25,328 bases of DNA from the NCBI GenBank assembly GCA_002395775.1, contig DGUV01000094.1, positions 1-25,328 of the forward strand, read 5' to 3'. The notes under the pieces were generated by a model. That model was not told the origin of the DNA. It ran no database searches and saw only the letters and a list, made by a program, of their open reading frames with translations. Made by a program: the position numbers and the translations under genes. This DNA comes from Prevotellaceae bacterium UBA4301 (GTDB taxonomy: Bacteria; Bacteroidota; Bacteroidia; Bacteroidales; Bacteroidaceae). Every line of letters begins with the position of its first letter. Positions within the stretch are counted from its first letter, which is position 1. This document shows, piece after piece, positions 7,939-15,631 of the stretch.

Positions 7939-9441
7939 TTATTTAATGACTTTCACCTCCAGCCCTTGTCGGCTGAGTTCACTCACGGCGCGCTCTATGG
8001 CTTCGTAGTGCTCCTCTCCGATGCCCAGCTTCTTCAGGTCGAGCGTAGGCACGTCGGCCACGTTCGTCTCTCCCTCCTCCAGCGGGCGCACGATCATGCC
8101 CACGGCCGAGGTGTTGTTCGTAATCGGGTCGATGAGGATGAAGGCCCCCGTGGCGCGGTTGTCCTTGTAGCTGTCGAAGAAGAGGGTCTTGGCAGTGGTG
8201 ATGTGCACGCACCCTATCTCGTTCAGCCTGAAGTCCTGGCCGGGGAGCTGCTCCATAGTGTTGACGTCCACGCGATACTCCACGCTGTCCAGCGTAGCGC
8301 GGGTGGTGTTGGTGTTGTGCTTGAGGAAGAACTGCTTCGAGCGGTCCATGGGCTCCTCGTCCATCCACACGAGCATGGTCTCAAACGAACGGCCCACGTG
8401 AGGCAGGTCGTCGGGATGGACTATCATTTCGCCTCGACTGATGTCGATTTCGTCCTCCAGGCAGAGTGTGACGCTCTGCGGGCAGAAGGCCTCGTCGAGC
8501 TCACCCTCATAGGTGACAATGCTCTTCACCCGGCTGCGTTTCATGGAAGGCAGCGCCACCACCTCGTCGCCCTTGCGCACCACGCCGCTGGCCACCTTGC
8601 CGCAGAAGCCGCGGAAGTCCAGGTTGGGGCGCAGCACATACTGCACGGGATAGCGGAAGTTGGTCATGTTGCGGTCGCGATGGATGGGCACGGTCTCCAG
8701 ATACTCCAGCAACGACTGCCCCTGATACCAGGGAGTGCGATGGCTGCGCTCCACCACGTTGTCGCCCTGCTTGGCCGAGATGGGGAAGCAGGTGACGTCG
8801 TCGATGCCCAGTCGGTTGGTGAGCTCAAGATACTGGTCGCGAATGTCGGTGAAGGTCTGTTCCGCAAAGTCCACGAGGTCCATCTTGTTGACGGCCAGCA
8901 CGATGTGCTTGATGCCCAGGAGCGACACCAGGAAGGTGTGGCGGCGCGTCTGGGTGATGATGCCGTTGCGCGCGTCCACCAGGATGATGGCCAGGTTGGC
9001 CGTGGAGCCGCCCGTGATCATGTTGCGGGTGTATTGCTCGTGTCCCGGAGTGTCGGCAATGATGAACTTACGTTGGTTGGTGGAGAAGTAGCGATAGGCC
9101 ACATCGATGGTGATGCCCTCCTCGCGCTCAGCCTTCAGTCCGTCCAGCAGCAGGGCGTAGTCTATCTCGCCAGCCCCGGCGTTTCCCACTCGCTGCGAGT
9201 CGCGCTCCAGGGCTTGCAACTGGTCTTCGTAGAGTTTCTTTGAGTCGAAGAGCAGGCGGCCGATAAGTGTGCTCTTGCCATCGTCCACCGAACCGGCAGT
9301 CAGCAGACGCAACAGGTCCTTCTGCTCGTCAGCGTCAAGGAATGCTTTTATATCGATACCGCTACCGACCCCATCCCCTTTCCCTTCCCGAGGGAAGGGG
9401 GTATTTGCAGATAGGTCCATGTTATTCTTGTTATTATCCAT
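7939..9441 (-). CDS. cysN: Sulfate adenylyltransferase, GTPase subunit
   Basis: CysN is the GTPase that drives ATP sulfurylase: with CysD it converts sulfate and ATP to APS. The 500-residue protein has an EF-Tu-like G domain with AGSVDDGKST (49-58), DTPGHEQYTRNM and NKMDLV, followed by two beta-barrel domains. Length fits the CysN-only form; APS kinase is a separate protein here. The N-terminus is odd: relatives begin directly at the IKAFLDADEQKDLLRLL segment, whereas here about 28 residues precede it, of which 14-26 (TPFPREGKGDGVG) are encoded by a palindromic repeat at 9367-9401. I keep the ATG at 9441; no ATG lies between the repeat and the conserved start, so the gene seems to have acquired a new start across the repeat. 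The decayed DUF559 remnant lies immediately upstream. Confidence 0.93.
   Translation of the reverse strand: MDNNKNNMDLSANTPFPREGKGDGVGSGIDIKAFLDADEQKDLLRLLTAGSVDDGKSTLIGRLLFDSKKLYEDQLQALERDSQRVGNAGAGEIDYALLLDGLKAEREEGITIDVAYRYFSTNQRKFIIADTPGHEQYTRNMITGGSTANLAIILVDARNGIITQTRRHTFLVSLLGIKHIVLAVNKMDLVDFAEQTFTDIRDQYLELTNRLGIDDVTCFPISAKQGDNVVERSHRTPWYQGQSLLEYLETVPIHRDRNMTNFRYPVQYVLRPNLDFRGFCGKVASGVVRKGDEVVALPSMKRSRVKSIVTYEGELDEAFCPQSVTLCLEDEIDISRGEMIVHPDDLPHVGRSFETMLVWMDEEPMDRSKQFFLKHNTNTTRATLDSVEYRVDVNTMEQLPGQDFRLNEIGCVHITTAKTLFFDSYKDNRATGAFILIDPITNNTSAVGMIVRPLEEGETNVADVPTLDLKKLGIGEEHYEAIERAVSELSRQGLEVKVIK
9367..9401 (+). repeat. Palindromic repeat R2 inside cysN
   Basis: Stem CCCTTCCC (9382-9389) and GGGAAGGG (9392-9399) with a two-base loop, preceded by the tail GACCCCATCCCC. 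It is read in frame as residues 14-26 of CysN. Confidence 0.8.
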
Positions 9442-9444
9442 GTT

Positions 9445-9655
9445 TTATAACACTTTATTTATTCTATTCAATACATCTTCTATATTATTGAGAACCTCTT
9501 GATTGTCGAAACGAATTACTTGAAAGCCCAACGCCGACAAGGCGATACCATAAGTACTTTTCTGCCTCCGTTGGAAAATCTTTGTGTTTCTTAGCAAGTT
9601 CTTTTAACACTAGATACCTATCAGGCGAAGCCGTATTATACTTATAATTTGTCAA
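9445..9655 (-). pseudogene. Remnant of a DUF559 endonuclease-like gene with internal deletion
   Basis: Between cysD and cysN the minus strand keeps two ends of a DUF559 protein (a Vsr/restriction-endonuclease-like fold) in different frames. One frame reads YKYNTASPDRYLVLKEL, then AKKHKDFPTEAEKYLWYRL, which is the family's N-terminal 'TEAEKxLW' segment. At about 9537 the similarity jumps to another frame, LSALGFQVIRFDNQEV and then LNNIEDVLNRI, the family's C-terminal end, stopping at 9445-9447. The catalytic middle (roughly 60-70 residues) is missing and no start codon is left. The remnant ends 3 bases before the cysN ATG and is bracketed by two inverted copies of the palindromic repeat. The match is from memory of the family, not from a search. 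Confidence 0.65.
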
Positions 9656-9670
9656 ATGTCAAGGTCTCTT

Positions 9671-9705
9671 CTCCCCTTCCCTCGGGAAGGGACGGGGATG
9701 GGGTC
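9671..9705 (-). repeat. Palindromic repeat R3, inverted partner of R2
   Basis: Stem CCCTTCCC (9674-9681) and GGGAAGGG (9684-9691), followed by the GGGGATGGGG tail, i.e. the R2 unit in opposite orientation. It ends just after the cysD stop codon and, with R2, brackets the DUF559 remnant. Confidence 0.8.
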
Positions 9706-9707
9706 TC

Positions 9708-10616
9708 TTAAAAGTATCCCTCTCTCTTCTTCTGCTCCATCGAAGCCTCCTGGTCGAAGTCGATGACGCGCGTCGTGCGCTCACTCTTGGTGGTGGTCAT
9801 CATCTCCTCCACGATTTCCTCGATGGTCGAAGCCGTAGATTCCACGGCACCCGTCAGCGGCCAGCAGCCCAGCGTGCGGAAGCGCACCATGCGGGGACGG
9901 ATCTTCGGCACCAGCTCCTTGGGCAGACGGTCGTCGTCGGCCATAATCAGGTTGCCGTCAATCTCCACGCAGGGACGTTCCTTGGCAAAGTAGAGCGGCA
10001 CGATGGGAATCTTCTCCAGTCGGATGTACTGCCAGATGTCCAGCTCCGTCCAGTTGGACAGGGGGAAGACGCGAATCGACTCGCCCTTGTGCACGCGTGA
10101 GTTGTAGATGTCCCACAGCTCGGGGCGCTGGTTCTTGGGGTCCCACTGGTTGAAGCGGTCGCGGAACGAGAAGATGCGCTCCTTGGCGCGGCTCTTTTCC
10201 TCATCGCGGCGCGCACCACCGAAGGCAGCGTCGAACTTGTACTTCTCCAGCGCGTCCAGCAGCGCCTTGGTCTTCATCAGGTCGGTGTGCACCTTCGACC
10301 CGTGGGTGAAGGGGCCCACGCCTGCGCGGAAAGCCTCCATGTTGGACTCCACGATGAGGTTCCACCCGTGCTCCTTGGCATACGAGTCGCGGAACTCTAT
10401 CATCTCGTGGAATTTCCACTTCGAGTCGATGTGCATCAGGGGGAAGGGCACCTTGCCCGGGGCAAAAGCCTTCTCGGCCAGACGCACCATCACACTCGAG
10501 TCCTTGCCGATGCTATAGAGCATGACAGGATTTTCAAACTCTGCAGCAACCTCGCGGATGATGTGTATCGACTCCGCTTCCAGTTCCTGAAGGTGAGATA
10601 AACTGTATTCTTTCAT
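9708..10616 (-). CDS. cysD: Sulfate adenylyltransferase, catalytic subunit
   Basis: CysD carries the ATP-binding catalytic site of ATP sulfurylase and works as a heterodimer with CysN to form APS. The 302-residue protein has the PP-loop SIGKDSS (35-41), then GGARRDEEKSRAKERIFSFR and RFRTLGCWPLTGA, all standard for CysD. Length is typical. Its start codon overlaps the cysC stop codon (ATGA, 10613-10616), so the two are translationally coupled. After its stop, the ancestral direct link to cysN has been broken by about 260 bases holding repeat R3 and the DUF559 remnant. Confidence 0.95.
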   Translation of the reverse strand: MKEYSLSHLQELEAESIHIIREVAAEFENPVMLYSIGKDSSVMVRLAEKAFAPGKVPFPLMHIDSKWKFHEMIEFRDSYAKEHGWNLIVESNMEAFRAGVGPFTHGSKVHTDLMKTKALLDALEKYKFDAAFGGARRDEEKSRAKERIFSFRDRFNQWDPKNQRPELWDIYNSRVHKGESIRVFPLSNWTELDIWQYIRLEKIPIVPLYFAKERPCVEIDGNLIMADDDRLPKELVPKIRPRMVRFRTLGCWPLTGAVESTASTIEEIVEEMMTTTKSERTTRVIDFDQEASMEQKKREGYF

Positions 10617-11212
10617 TCCTTTGTTTGTTGTTTCAGTATCATGTCCACCACCTTCATGACATTCTCCTGAAGGGGTGTCGAAGTCGTGTCAATGGCCAGG
10701 GCCGGACGTTTGGGAGCCTCGAAGGGAGCGGAAATGCCCGTAAACTCCTTCACCTCGCCCCGACGTGCGCGGGCATAGAGCCCCTTCACATCGCGACGCT
10801 CACACTCGGCCAGCGGCGTGGAAAGGTACACCTCGAAGAAGTCCTCCTCGCCGATGATGGTGCGCGCCATCTGGCGAATCTCCTCAGTAGGGCTCACGAA
10901 ACAGGCCAGCGTGATGATGCCCGTGTCCACCATCAGGCGGCCCACCTCGGCTATGCGTCGGATGTTCTCCCTGCGGTCCTCGGGCGAGAAGCCCAGTCCC
11001 CGGTTGATGCCGTCGCGAATGTTGTCCCCGTCCAGCAGTCGGCAGAGCAGCCCCCTCTTGTGCAGTTCGCGCTCCACGCCGAGGGCGACGGTCGATTTGC
11101 CCGAGCCCGACAGCCCCGTCATCCACACCATCATGCCTCGCTGGCCCAGCAATTGCTCACGCTCCTGGCGCGTCATCATGCGGTCGTAGATGGGATATAT
11201 GTTATCAGCCAT
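10613..11212 (-). CDS. cysC: Adenylylsulfate (APS) kinase
   Basis: CysC phosphorylates APS to PAPS with ATP. The 199-residue protein has the Walker A motif TGLSGSGKST (32-41), the LDGDNIRDGINRGLGF substrate loop, ACFVSPTEEIR and a GISAPFEAP lid segment, all usual for APS kinase. I start it at the ATG complementary to 11210-11212: the frame stays open to a TTG at 11239, but that codon lies inside the promoter's -7 box. It is the first gene of the cysC-cysD-cysN-sulfotransferase operon. Confidence 0.93.
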   Translation of the reverse strand: MADNIYPIYDRMMTRQEREQLLGQRGMMVWMTGLSGSGKSTVALGVERELHKRGLLCRLLDGDNIRDGINRGLGFSPEDRRENIRRIAEVGRLMVDTGIITLACFVSPTEEIRQMARTIIGEEDFFEVYLSTPLAECERRDVKGLYARARRGEVKEFTGISAPFEAPKRPALAIDTTSTPLQENVMKVVDMILKQQTKE

Positions 11213-11236
11213 GTTTTCTTGAGTCAAAATTTCTTG

Positions 11237-11268
11237 CAAAGATACAAAAAATCATGCGAAGTGCCAAA
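11237..11268 (-). promoter_or_regulatory. Promoter of the sulfonation operon
   Basis: On the minus strand TTTG (11265-11268) is followed after 20 bases by TATCTTTG (11237-11244), a perfect Bacteroidetes promoter. The leader to the cysC ATG would be about 18 bases. Confidence 0.8.
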
Positions 11269-11365
11269 TTTATTTGAGCATTTCCGTTTTCGCGGAGTTA
11301 AGGGAGTTGAAGAAGTTAGCTTCGCTTCGCTCGCGTCGAAGACGCCTAATTGTCCATTGCCAATT

Positions 11366-11851
11366 TTAATTGGCCTTAGCTGCAAGCAGAGGTCCTCCCA
11401 GCCCGGCCAGCACGAGTCCCGCGTTCAGCTCCATCCTGGGCACAGCCTCCCAGGGGCAGCCCGTCTCCACGCAGGTCATGGCCGCCACCAGCAGCGCCAG
11501 CTGCACCCGTCCCGGCTGTGTGGTGAGCGGAGCCAGTCGGGTGTCGCCCCGCTCGCGCCCCATCAGGGCGAGCACCCTGGCCGTGTAGGCCTCCGTGTCG
11601 TTCTCGTTCCTGGGTGCCCAGCGGCCGATGATGTTCTCCACGTCCCAGCGCCTGCCCGTCTGGCAGAAGAGCCGGTAGTAGGAGCGCATCACCTTGCCTG
11701 CGGCCCTGTAGCCCCACGTCTTGTTGAGGAACTGGCAAAACTGCCCGTCGGTGCGCTTCTCCTTTGCCACCAGTCCCTGCCACTCCTCTCCTCGTCTGAT
11801 GTTCAGCGGGTTGTTGTTTCTCCACCCGCGCGATTTCTTATAGTTGTTCAT
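11366..11851 (-). CDS. 'RGWRNNNPLNIR' lysozyme-like phage-type protein (often labelled structural protein P5)
   Basis: The 161-residue protein starts with the RGxRNNNPxNIR motif (residues 8-18) and continues with WQGL, DGQFCQF, GYRAAGKVMRSYY and IIGRWAPRNENDTEAY. These are marks of a family of phage and prophage proteins, commonly auto-labelled 'structural protein P5' and thought to contain a lysozyme-like fold that cuts peptidoglycan. No signal peptide is visible; the C-terminal 55 residues are hydrophobic-rich. It is the last gene of the minus-strand primase operon, 49 bases after the primase stop, with an iteron-like repeat block in that gap. In similar Bacteroidales loci the corresponding place is, as I recall, taken by an N-acetylmuramoyl-L-alanine amidase. 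Confidence 0.65.
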   Translation of the reverse strand: MNNYKKSRGWRNNNPLNIRRGEEWQGLVAKEKRTDGQFCQFLNKTWGYRAAGKVMRSYYRLFCQTGRRWDVENIIGRWAPRNENDTEAYTARVLALMGRERGDTRLAPLTTQPGRVQLALLVAAMTCVETGCPWEAVPRMELNAGLVLAGLGGPLLAAKAN

Positions 11852-11865
11852 AGTTAAATTTAATA

Positions 11866-11907
11866 GGTACTAAAATTAAGTGCTACAAATGCTACAAATG
11901 CTACAAA
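11866..11907 (+). repeat. Iteron-like block, copy 1
   Basis: GGTACTAAAATTAAG (11866-11880) followed by three perfect tandem copies of TGCTACAAA (11881-11907). The third 9-mer supplies the TAG stop codon of the primase gene. The same block occurs inverted at 21151-21192 and in this orientation at 21346-21388. Confidence 0.9.
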
Positions 11908-14234
11908 ATCCGTTTTCTCCAGTGCTTCGAGTCTATCTTGTCCACCCATTCATCGCGCCTCCACCTTGAGACCACCGTACGAAGCGAATCGTCGTTACAG
12001 TCTCCGTGCTTGAGAGCCTTCAGGTCGCCCATGCCAAACACAGGGGGCAGTTGGTCGAAGATGCTTTTGTTCACCGACCTTTTCGAATCGTCCTTGCCAT
12101 CCTTTAAGTGGGCACTCAGCAAGGTCTCGCCAAAGGCCTTCATCTGCTGCGTGAGACAGTATTCGGCAATGGCAATTGCGAAACGAATGGAGGCGACCCC
12201 CTCCTGACCTCCCCGAGGGGAGGGATTGACCCCTTCCCGAGGGCTCTCCCCCTCGGGGGAGCGGGGAGAGGGGTCTTGCAGGAGATGATGTATGACACCA
12301 CACCTGAACCCTATTACCGCCGCACGCCGCCGGTAGATGTCCATCACATGGTCGATGTTCCTTGCAGCCTCCTGGCGCTTCGCCTCCACCCACTTCTCTA
12401 TGGCCTTGCGCAGGCGGGGAGTGTCGATGAAGCCGGAGCAGCTGCGGAGCCTTGTAACTGCCTCCTGAATGCGAGCCTCGTCGGCCTCCGAACGGCGGGA
12501 GAACTTCGTGAGTTTGGCAAAGGCTCCGTCGGGCATTTCGGCCATCAGTACGCGCGACGAGAGTCCGTTCTCGATGTTTTCGGACTTGAAACAGCGGCGC
12601 ACAGCGCCATACGTACCCAGCATGGTCCAGTTGTAGGCCACGCTGACCACGCCGCTCTCGGCCTGGTCCGAGTTGTAGTCCTGCCCCCACTCGCCGTGGT
12701 CGAAGGCCACGCGGTAGATGTCGTACTTCGACGACCACGAGCCTGCGCCGTTGGTCTTGCGCAGCGTGTCCAGTTCCTCGCCGAAGGAGTAGAGCGTGTG
12801 ACCCTGGGCGTTCTTCAGGCGCTTCAAGAGTGTGGAGCAGGAGACCGTCACGGGTACTACACGGACCAGCACCCGGGGGTCCTCCGGCGCCTTCTCGTTG
12901 GCCTTGCGGCGTTTGCGGGCTTCCTTCCACTCGTCCTCACGCCGACGGGCAATTGCATCTTCCTGGTCGAACTGCCGTTTCCACACGTCCACCGCCAACT
13001 TACAGATGCTCTTGTTCGATGCCTGTTCGCCTCGGATGATGCTCATCAGTCCCAACTTGTGTCGCTGTCCGTCGCAGTACTCCACCTCCACCCCGTCGGC
13101 ATACGCAGCAGCAAGGGGCAACACAGCACACAGCACAGGCATGTGCATGGATTCGGGAATGCCCACCAAACTCTCCTTCAAACCAATCGGAAGCTTTTTC
13201 GCAGAAAATCGCCCTTTAGGGCTTTCTCCCTCTCCTTGGGAGAGGGCTGGGGAGAGGTCCTCATCCTCGTTCACATTTGCCATTTGCCCCTGCGCCTTGG
13301 CATTGATTTCGCGCAGGCTGGCGTTCATGAATCCCCGGTCGGCGTCGTACTTCTCATAGAAATAGGCGATGAGCGACTGGCAGTCGGCGGTCTGCGAGTA
13401 GTTGGGCAGTCGCTGTGCCACCACGGCCTCCAGCTGCTGGCGCGTCATCAGCTTTGCCACTCCCACCGAGAGCACCGCCATCAGGTTCGTGTGCCAGTTG
13501 TGCTCGCCCCACACGTCCATCGACTCTGCGTTCAGTCCCGCCTGCCGGGCACACAGGTCGAAGGCTAAAAGGGAAGCGGCAGTGGGCTCTTCGTTCGGAT
13601 TAGTGGGCGCCGGCCCACTTGACATGCTGCATTTGACATTCGCCTCCGCGATTTCCACTTCCGGCGTTTCGGTTTGCTCTGCAAACAGGCGGTTGTCGAG
13701 ATAAAGGATGTACTCACGGGGCACTGCGAACGAGCCACGGGCGAGGTCCTTCGTCACCTGATCGTCGGCCACTCCCAGCGTCTGTGAGAGCCACTGCTTC
13801 GAGCGGTCGATTTGCTCCTCTGGCTTTAGATTGCTGAACGCGGAGGGTATCGCATAGACGATTCTCAGGCCTTTGCCCGAACAACTTACGTGCACCAGTC
13901 TCGTCAACTCCGACAAGCCTTTCTCCTTGAGCGTCTCTTCGATGCGTCCCCACGCCTCCCTCGGGTCTTCGCCCTGCAGGTCGTCGAGGTCCAGGTAAGC
14001 CATCCCCGTGGGCTGCGCGCTCTCCGCGTGCCGATGTCCGTCGCTGAAACTGGCCATGAACATCAGCAAGGGAAGTTTGCACTTCAGTTCCTTTGCCTCG
14101 TCCGAGTCGTGGTCCACCTGCAACAACTGCTCGCATATCTGCTTCACCCTCTGCGAATCGGCTATCTCGTCGAATTTCTCTTGGGGGCAAGCCAGCACCT
14201 GTGCCGACTTGCCGTTCTTGCAATAACTAATCAT
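11901..14234 (-). CDS. VirE_N (BT4734-like) + DUF3987 primase/helicase-like protein
   Basis: The 777-residue protein has two parts. Residues about 40-180 form a BT4734-like/VirE_N domain with YLDLDDL (80-86) and HVSCSGKGLRIVY (115-127), which resemble the acidic hDhD motif and the SGxG motif of archaeo-eukaryotic primases. Residues about 350-620 form a DUF3987 region with a degenerate Walker A (GEQASNKS, 402-409) and a Walker B-like SFGEELD. I infer a primase-helicase for DNA replication of the element; activity is not established. It follows the 116-residue gene by 18 bases. Two palindromic repeats are read through in frame (residues about 326-342 and 653-680), adding Pro/Gly/Ser/Glu-rich loops. 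The start ATG at 14234 leads into a normal N-terminus. Confidence 0.8.
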   Translation of the reverse strand: MISYCKNGKSAQVLACPQEKFDEIADSQRVKQICEQLLQVDHDSDEAKELKCKLPLLMFMASFSDGHRHAESAQPTGMAYLDLDDLQGEDPREAWGRIEETLKEKGLSELTRLVHVSCSGKGLRIVYAIPSAFSNLKPEEQIDRSKQWLSQTLGVADDQVTKDLARGSFAVPREYILYLDNRLFAEQTETPEVEIAEANVKCSMSSGPAPTNPNEEPTAASLLAFDLCARQAGLNAESMDVWGEHNWHTNLMAVLSVGVAKLMTRQQLEAVVAQRLPNYSQTADCQSLIAYFYEKYDADRGFMNASLREINAKAQGQMANVNEDEDLSPALSQGEGESPKGRFSAKKLPIGLKESLVGIPESMHMPVLCAVLPLAAAYADGVEVEYCDGQRHKLGLMSIIRGEQASNKSICKLAVDVWKRQFDQEDAIARRREDEWKEARKRRKANEKAPEDPRVLVRVVPVTVSCSTLLKRLKNAQGHTLYSFGEELDTLRKTNGAGSWSSKYDIYRVAFDHGEWGQDYNSDQAESGVVSVAYNWTMLGTYGAVRRCFKSENIENGLSSRVLMAEMPDGAFAKLTKFSRRSEADEARIQEAVTRLRSCSGFIDTPRLRKAIEKWVEAKRQEAARNIDHVMDIYRRRAAVIGFRCGVIHHLLQDPSPRSPEGESPREGVNPSPRGGQEGVASIRFAIAIAEYCLTQQMKAFGETLLSAHLKDGKDDSKRSVNKSIFDQLPPVFGMGDLKALKHGDCNDDSLRTVVSRWRRDEWVDKIDSKHWRKRIL
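12195..12277. repeat. Double palindromic repeat (R4a, R4b) inside the primase gene
   Basis: R4a (12195-12224) has stem CTCCCC/GGGGAG; R4b (12225-12277) is an inverted unit with CTCCCCC/GGGGGAG and a second small stem CCCTTCCC/GAGGG. Together they encode about 28 low-complexity residues (DPSPRSPEGESPREG then VNPSPRGGQEG) in the DUF3987 region. Confidence 0.75.
13211..13260 (-). repeat. Palindromic repeat R5 inside the primase gene
   Basis: Main stem CCCTCTCC (13228-13235) and GGAGAGGG (13239-13246) with the GGGGAGAGGTCC tail, plus a small stem GCCCTTTAGGGC (13211-13222). It encodes LSPALSQGEGESPKG in the linker between the two domains. Confidence 0.8.
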
Positions 14235-14252
14235 AGTTCCGTTTCCTCCCCA

Positions 14253-14603
14253 TCACTGATTAAAACCGTCCAATGCCTCCAAAGCCTCTCTCAGGAACGT
14301 CTGCCTCATGGCTATCCCCTCGCTCTTGAAGATTTTCAGCGTCAGCTGAATGGCTCCGTCCCTCGTGGCCGACAGCCTGCCGTGGGCCACCTTCTTCAGC
14401 AACACGCTGCGGGCCCTGATGCGGGGTCGACTGATGAAGTCGAACGTTCCGTTCCGCAGCATCTGCGCCATACCCTCGTGTCGCCAGCCCTCCACGCGAA
14501 TCGTTTCGGGATCGTCAGGCAAAAACTGCACATACTCTTGTTTCTTCTCTCTGTCACTTGTGAACACGGCCTCGCCGCTCACGAAAACACTTTTCAATTT
14601 CAT
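14253..14603 (-). CDS. Unknown 116-residue protein of the primase operon
   Basis: I do not recognise this protein. It starts MKLKSVFVSGEAVF and is basic and beta-rich in the first half, with VEGWRHEGMAQMLRNGTFDF in the middle and RARSVLLKKVAHGRLS, then a probable C-terminal helix. It has no signal peptide or membrane segment. It lies 18 bases before the primase gene and 88 bases after the OB-fold-like gene, in the same direction, so a role in the same DNA transaction is likely. Its start codon overlaps the TGA of a tiny upstream frame (ATGA at 14600-14603). Confidence 0.75.
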   Translation of the reverse strand: MKLKSVFVSGEAVFTSDREKKQEYVQFLPDDPETIRVEGWRHEGMAQMLRNGTFDFISRPRIRARSVLLKKVAHGRLSATRDGAIQLTLKIFKSEGIAMRQTFLREALEALDGFNQ

Positions 14604-14691
14604 TTTGAGTTGTTTGCGAGAAGAAGTTTCAGAAATCCGATGGCCATCTTCTCTCGAGAAGACTCCCTCCGCTTCAACTCAGGGTTAACGA

Positions 14692-14967
14692 TTAAATGAT
14701 TTTAAGGTCATTTGCCACCACATCTTGATAGTGCAAGCCGTTCGATTCGTGCGTCTGGAATCGCAGCGTGGCAATGACCATGTCCCCCACGGCAAACCTG
14801 CTGAGGGCGAGGCTGCCGAACATCGCGCAGACGTACTCATCCTCGAATTCGCCGCCCAGTTCCTTCAGCCTGATCATCGACTTGGCCAGTTGGCCGTTGT
14901 CGGTTTTCTTACTCGGAACGTACACGGGTTCCGTCTGTGCCACCACTTTCAGAATTTTTGTAACCAT
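14692..14967 (-). CDS. Small OB-fold-like (single-strand DNA-binding-like) protein
   Basis: The 91-residue product begins MVTKILKVVAQTEPVYVPSK and continues with EDEYVCAMFGSLALSRFAVGD, MVIATLRFQTHE, GLHYQDVVANDLKII. This alternation of strands, with a conserved-looking FGxxALxRFxVGD turn and an aromatic near the end, resembles short OB-fold proteins such as DUF3127 or SSB relatives; that is an inference from pattern only. A single-strand DNA-binding role would fit its place as first gene of the primase operon. A -7 promoter box lies about 60 bases upstream. Confidence 0.7.
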   Translation of the reverse strand: MVTKILKVVAQTEPVYVPSKKTDNGQLAKSMIRLKELGGEFEDEYVCAMFGSLALSRFAVGDMVIATLRFQTHESNGLHYQDVVANDLKII

Positions 14968-15029
14968 AGTTGTTTGTCAATTGCTACCCGAAGCCTCAAC
15001 GTGAGTGCGTCTTTGTCAGATTGACAGTG

Positions 15030-15037
15030 CAAAGGTA
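15030..15037 (-). promoter_or_regulatory. -7 box of the primase operon
   Basis: TACCTTTG on the minus strand matches TAnnTTTG. The place of the -33 box (15057-15060) reads TTTT, one mismatch from TTTG. Leader to the first ATG (14967) is about 55 bases. Confidence 0.5.
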
Positions 15038-15069
15038 AGGGGTATTTTTCGGGGCTAAAATCTTTTGTT

Positions 15070-15549
15070 TTAGACCACCGCATTTTGTATCAATTCATTA
15101 AGTTTTTGCCTTTGACTTCTACTGAGGCAATACGCTCCTGCGCCTTTGTAGATGCCGTTCTTCTTGCTCGTCCCCTCCAGCTTCTTATGCAAAACGAGCA
15201 GGTTGTCGCACTGATATATGTTCAGTGTCATCATGTGGGCAACTATGTTCGTTATAGTGTAGCGGTTCAGATGCCCTTGCATCCGCCCTTTCCGCATTAC
15301 CAACATGTCCTGAACAACGACATCACCGACAACGGCCTCCCATACCTCTCTTATATGCGGGCGCCACCTGTCCGTAGCAAACTCATCAATAGCCTGCACG
15401 TACTCCAGAGCCTCCCGTTGGCACCGAGCCAGCAAGTCCTCGCCGGAGACCGTTTCCACCTCCCGATACAGCTTCCCCTCCCGCCAAAGCGCCATCAGCT
15501 CTTCGGCCGTAATGCCCCGTGTGGGGACTTTCACATATTGCTTCGTCAT
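15070..15549 (-). CDS. Unknown 159-residue protein, DNA-binding-like C-terminus
   Basis: I do not recognise this gene with certainty. The protein starts MTKQYVKVPTRGITAEELM, has a middle segment REVWEAVVGDVVVQDMLVMRKG and ends with YTITNIVAHMMTLNIY, YKGAGAYCLSRSQRQKLNELI. The C-terminal third is helical with many Lys and Arg and could bind nucleic acid. No signal peptide or membrane segment. It is transcribed toward the primase operon and separated from it by 103 bases with a separate -7 box. Its own promoter is about 125 bases upstream, with a hairpin and T-run in the leader. Confidence 0.7.
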   Translation of the reverse strand: MTKQYVKVPTRGITAEELMALWREGKLYREVETVSGEDLLARCQREALEYVQAIDEFATDRWRPHIREVWEAVVGDVVVQDMLVMRKGRMQGHLNRYTITNIVAHMMTLNIYQCDNLLVLHKKLEGTSKKNGIYKGAGAYCLSRSQRQKLNELIQNAVV

Positions 15550-15631
15550 AACCTCGAAGTATTATGCTCGGCTCGCAGAAGTGGAAGCTTCCAAGTTGCA
15601 CGTGCGGCTCCGAACGGGCTTCGCGGTTAAA

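Noticed and set aside
6937..9243. Long open frame (768 codons) on the plus strand, antisense to the sulfotransferase and cysN genes
   Set aside because: It is the mirror of two well-supported genes in GC-rich codons; its product is Val/His/Leu/Glu-rich without any domain.
11213..11239. TTG start for cysC at 11239
   Set aside because: The codon is part of the -7 box TATCTTTG; the ATG at 11212 fits the family N-terminus.
11881..11907. Tandem 9-mers as a CRISPR array
   Set aside because: The units are 9 bases with no spacers and there are no cas genes.
12108..13568. Open frame of 486 codons antisense to the primase gene, and similar ones at 10625-11857 and 23304-24374
   Set aside because: All lie opposite genes with clear motifs, have skewed amino-acid composition and no promoter or recognised domain.
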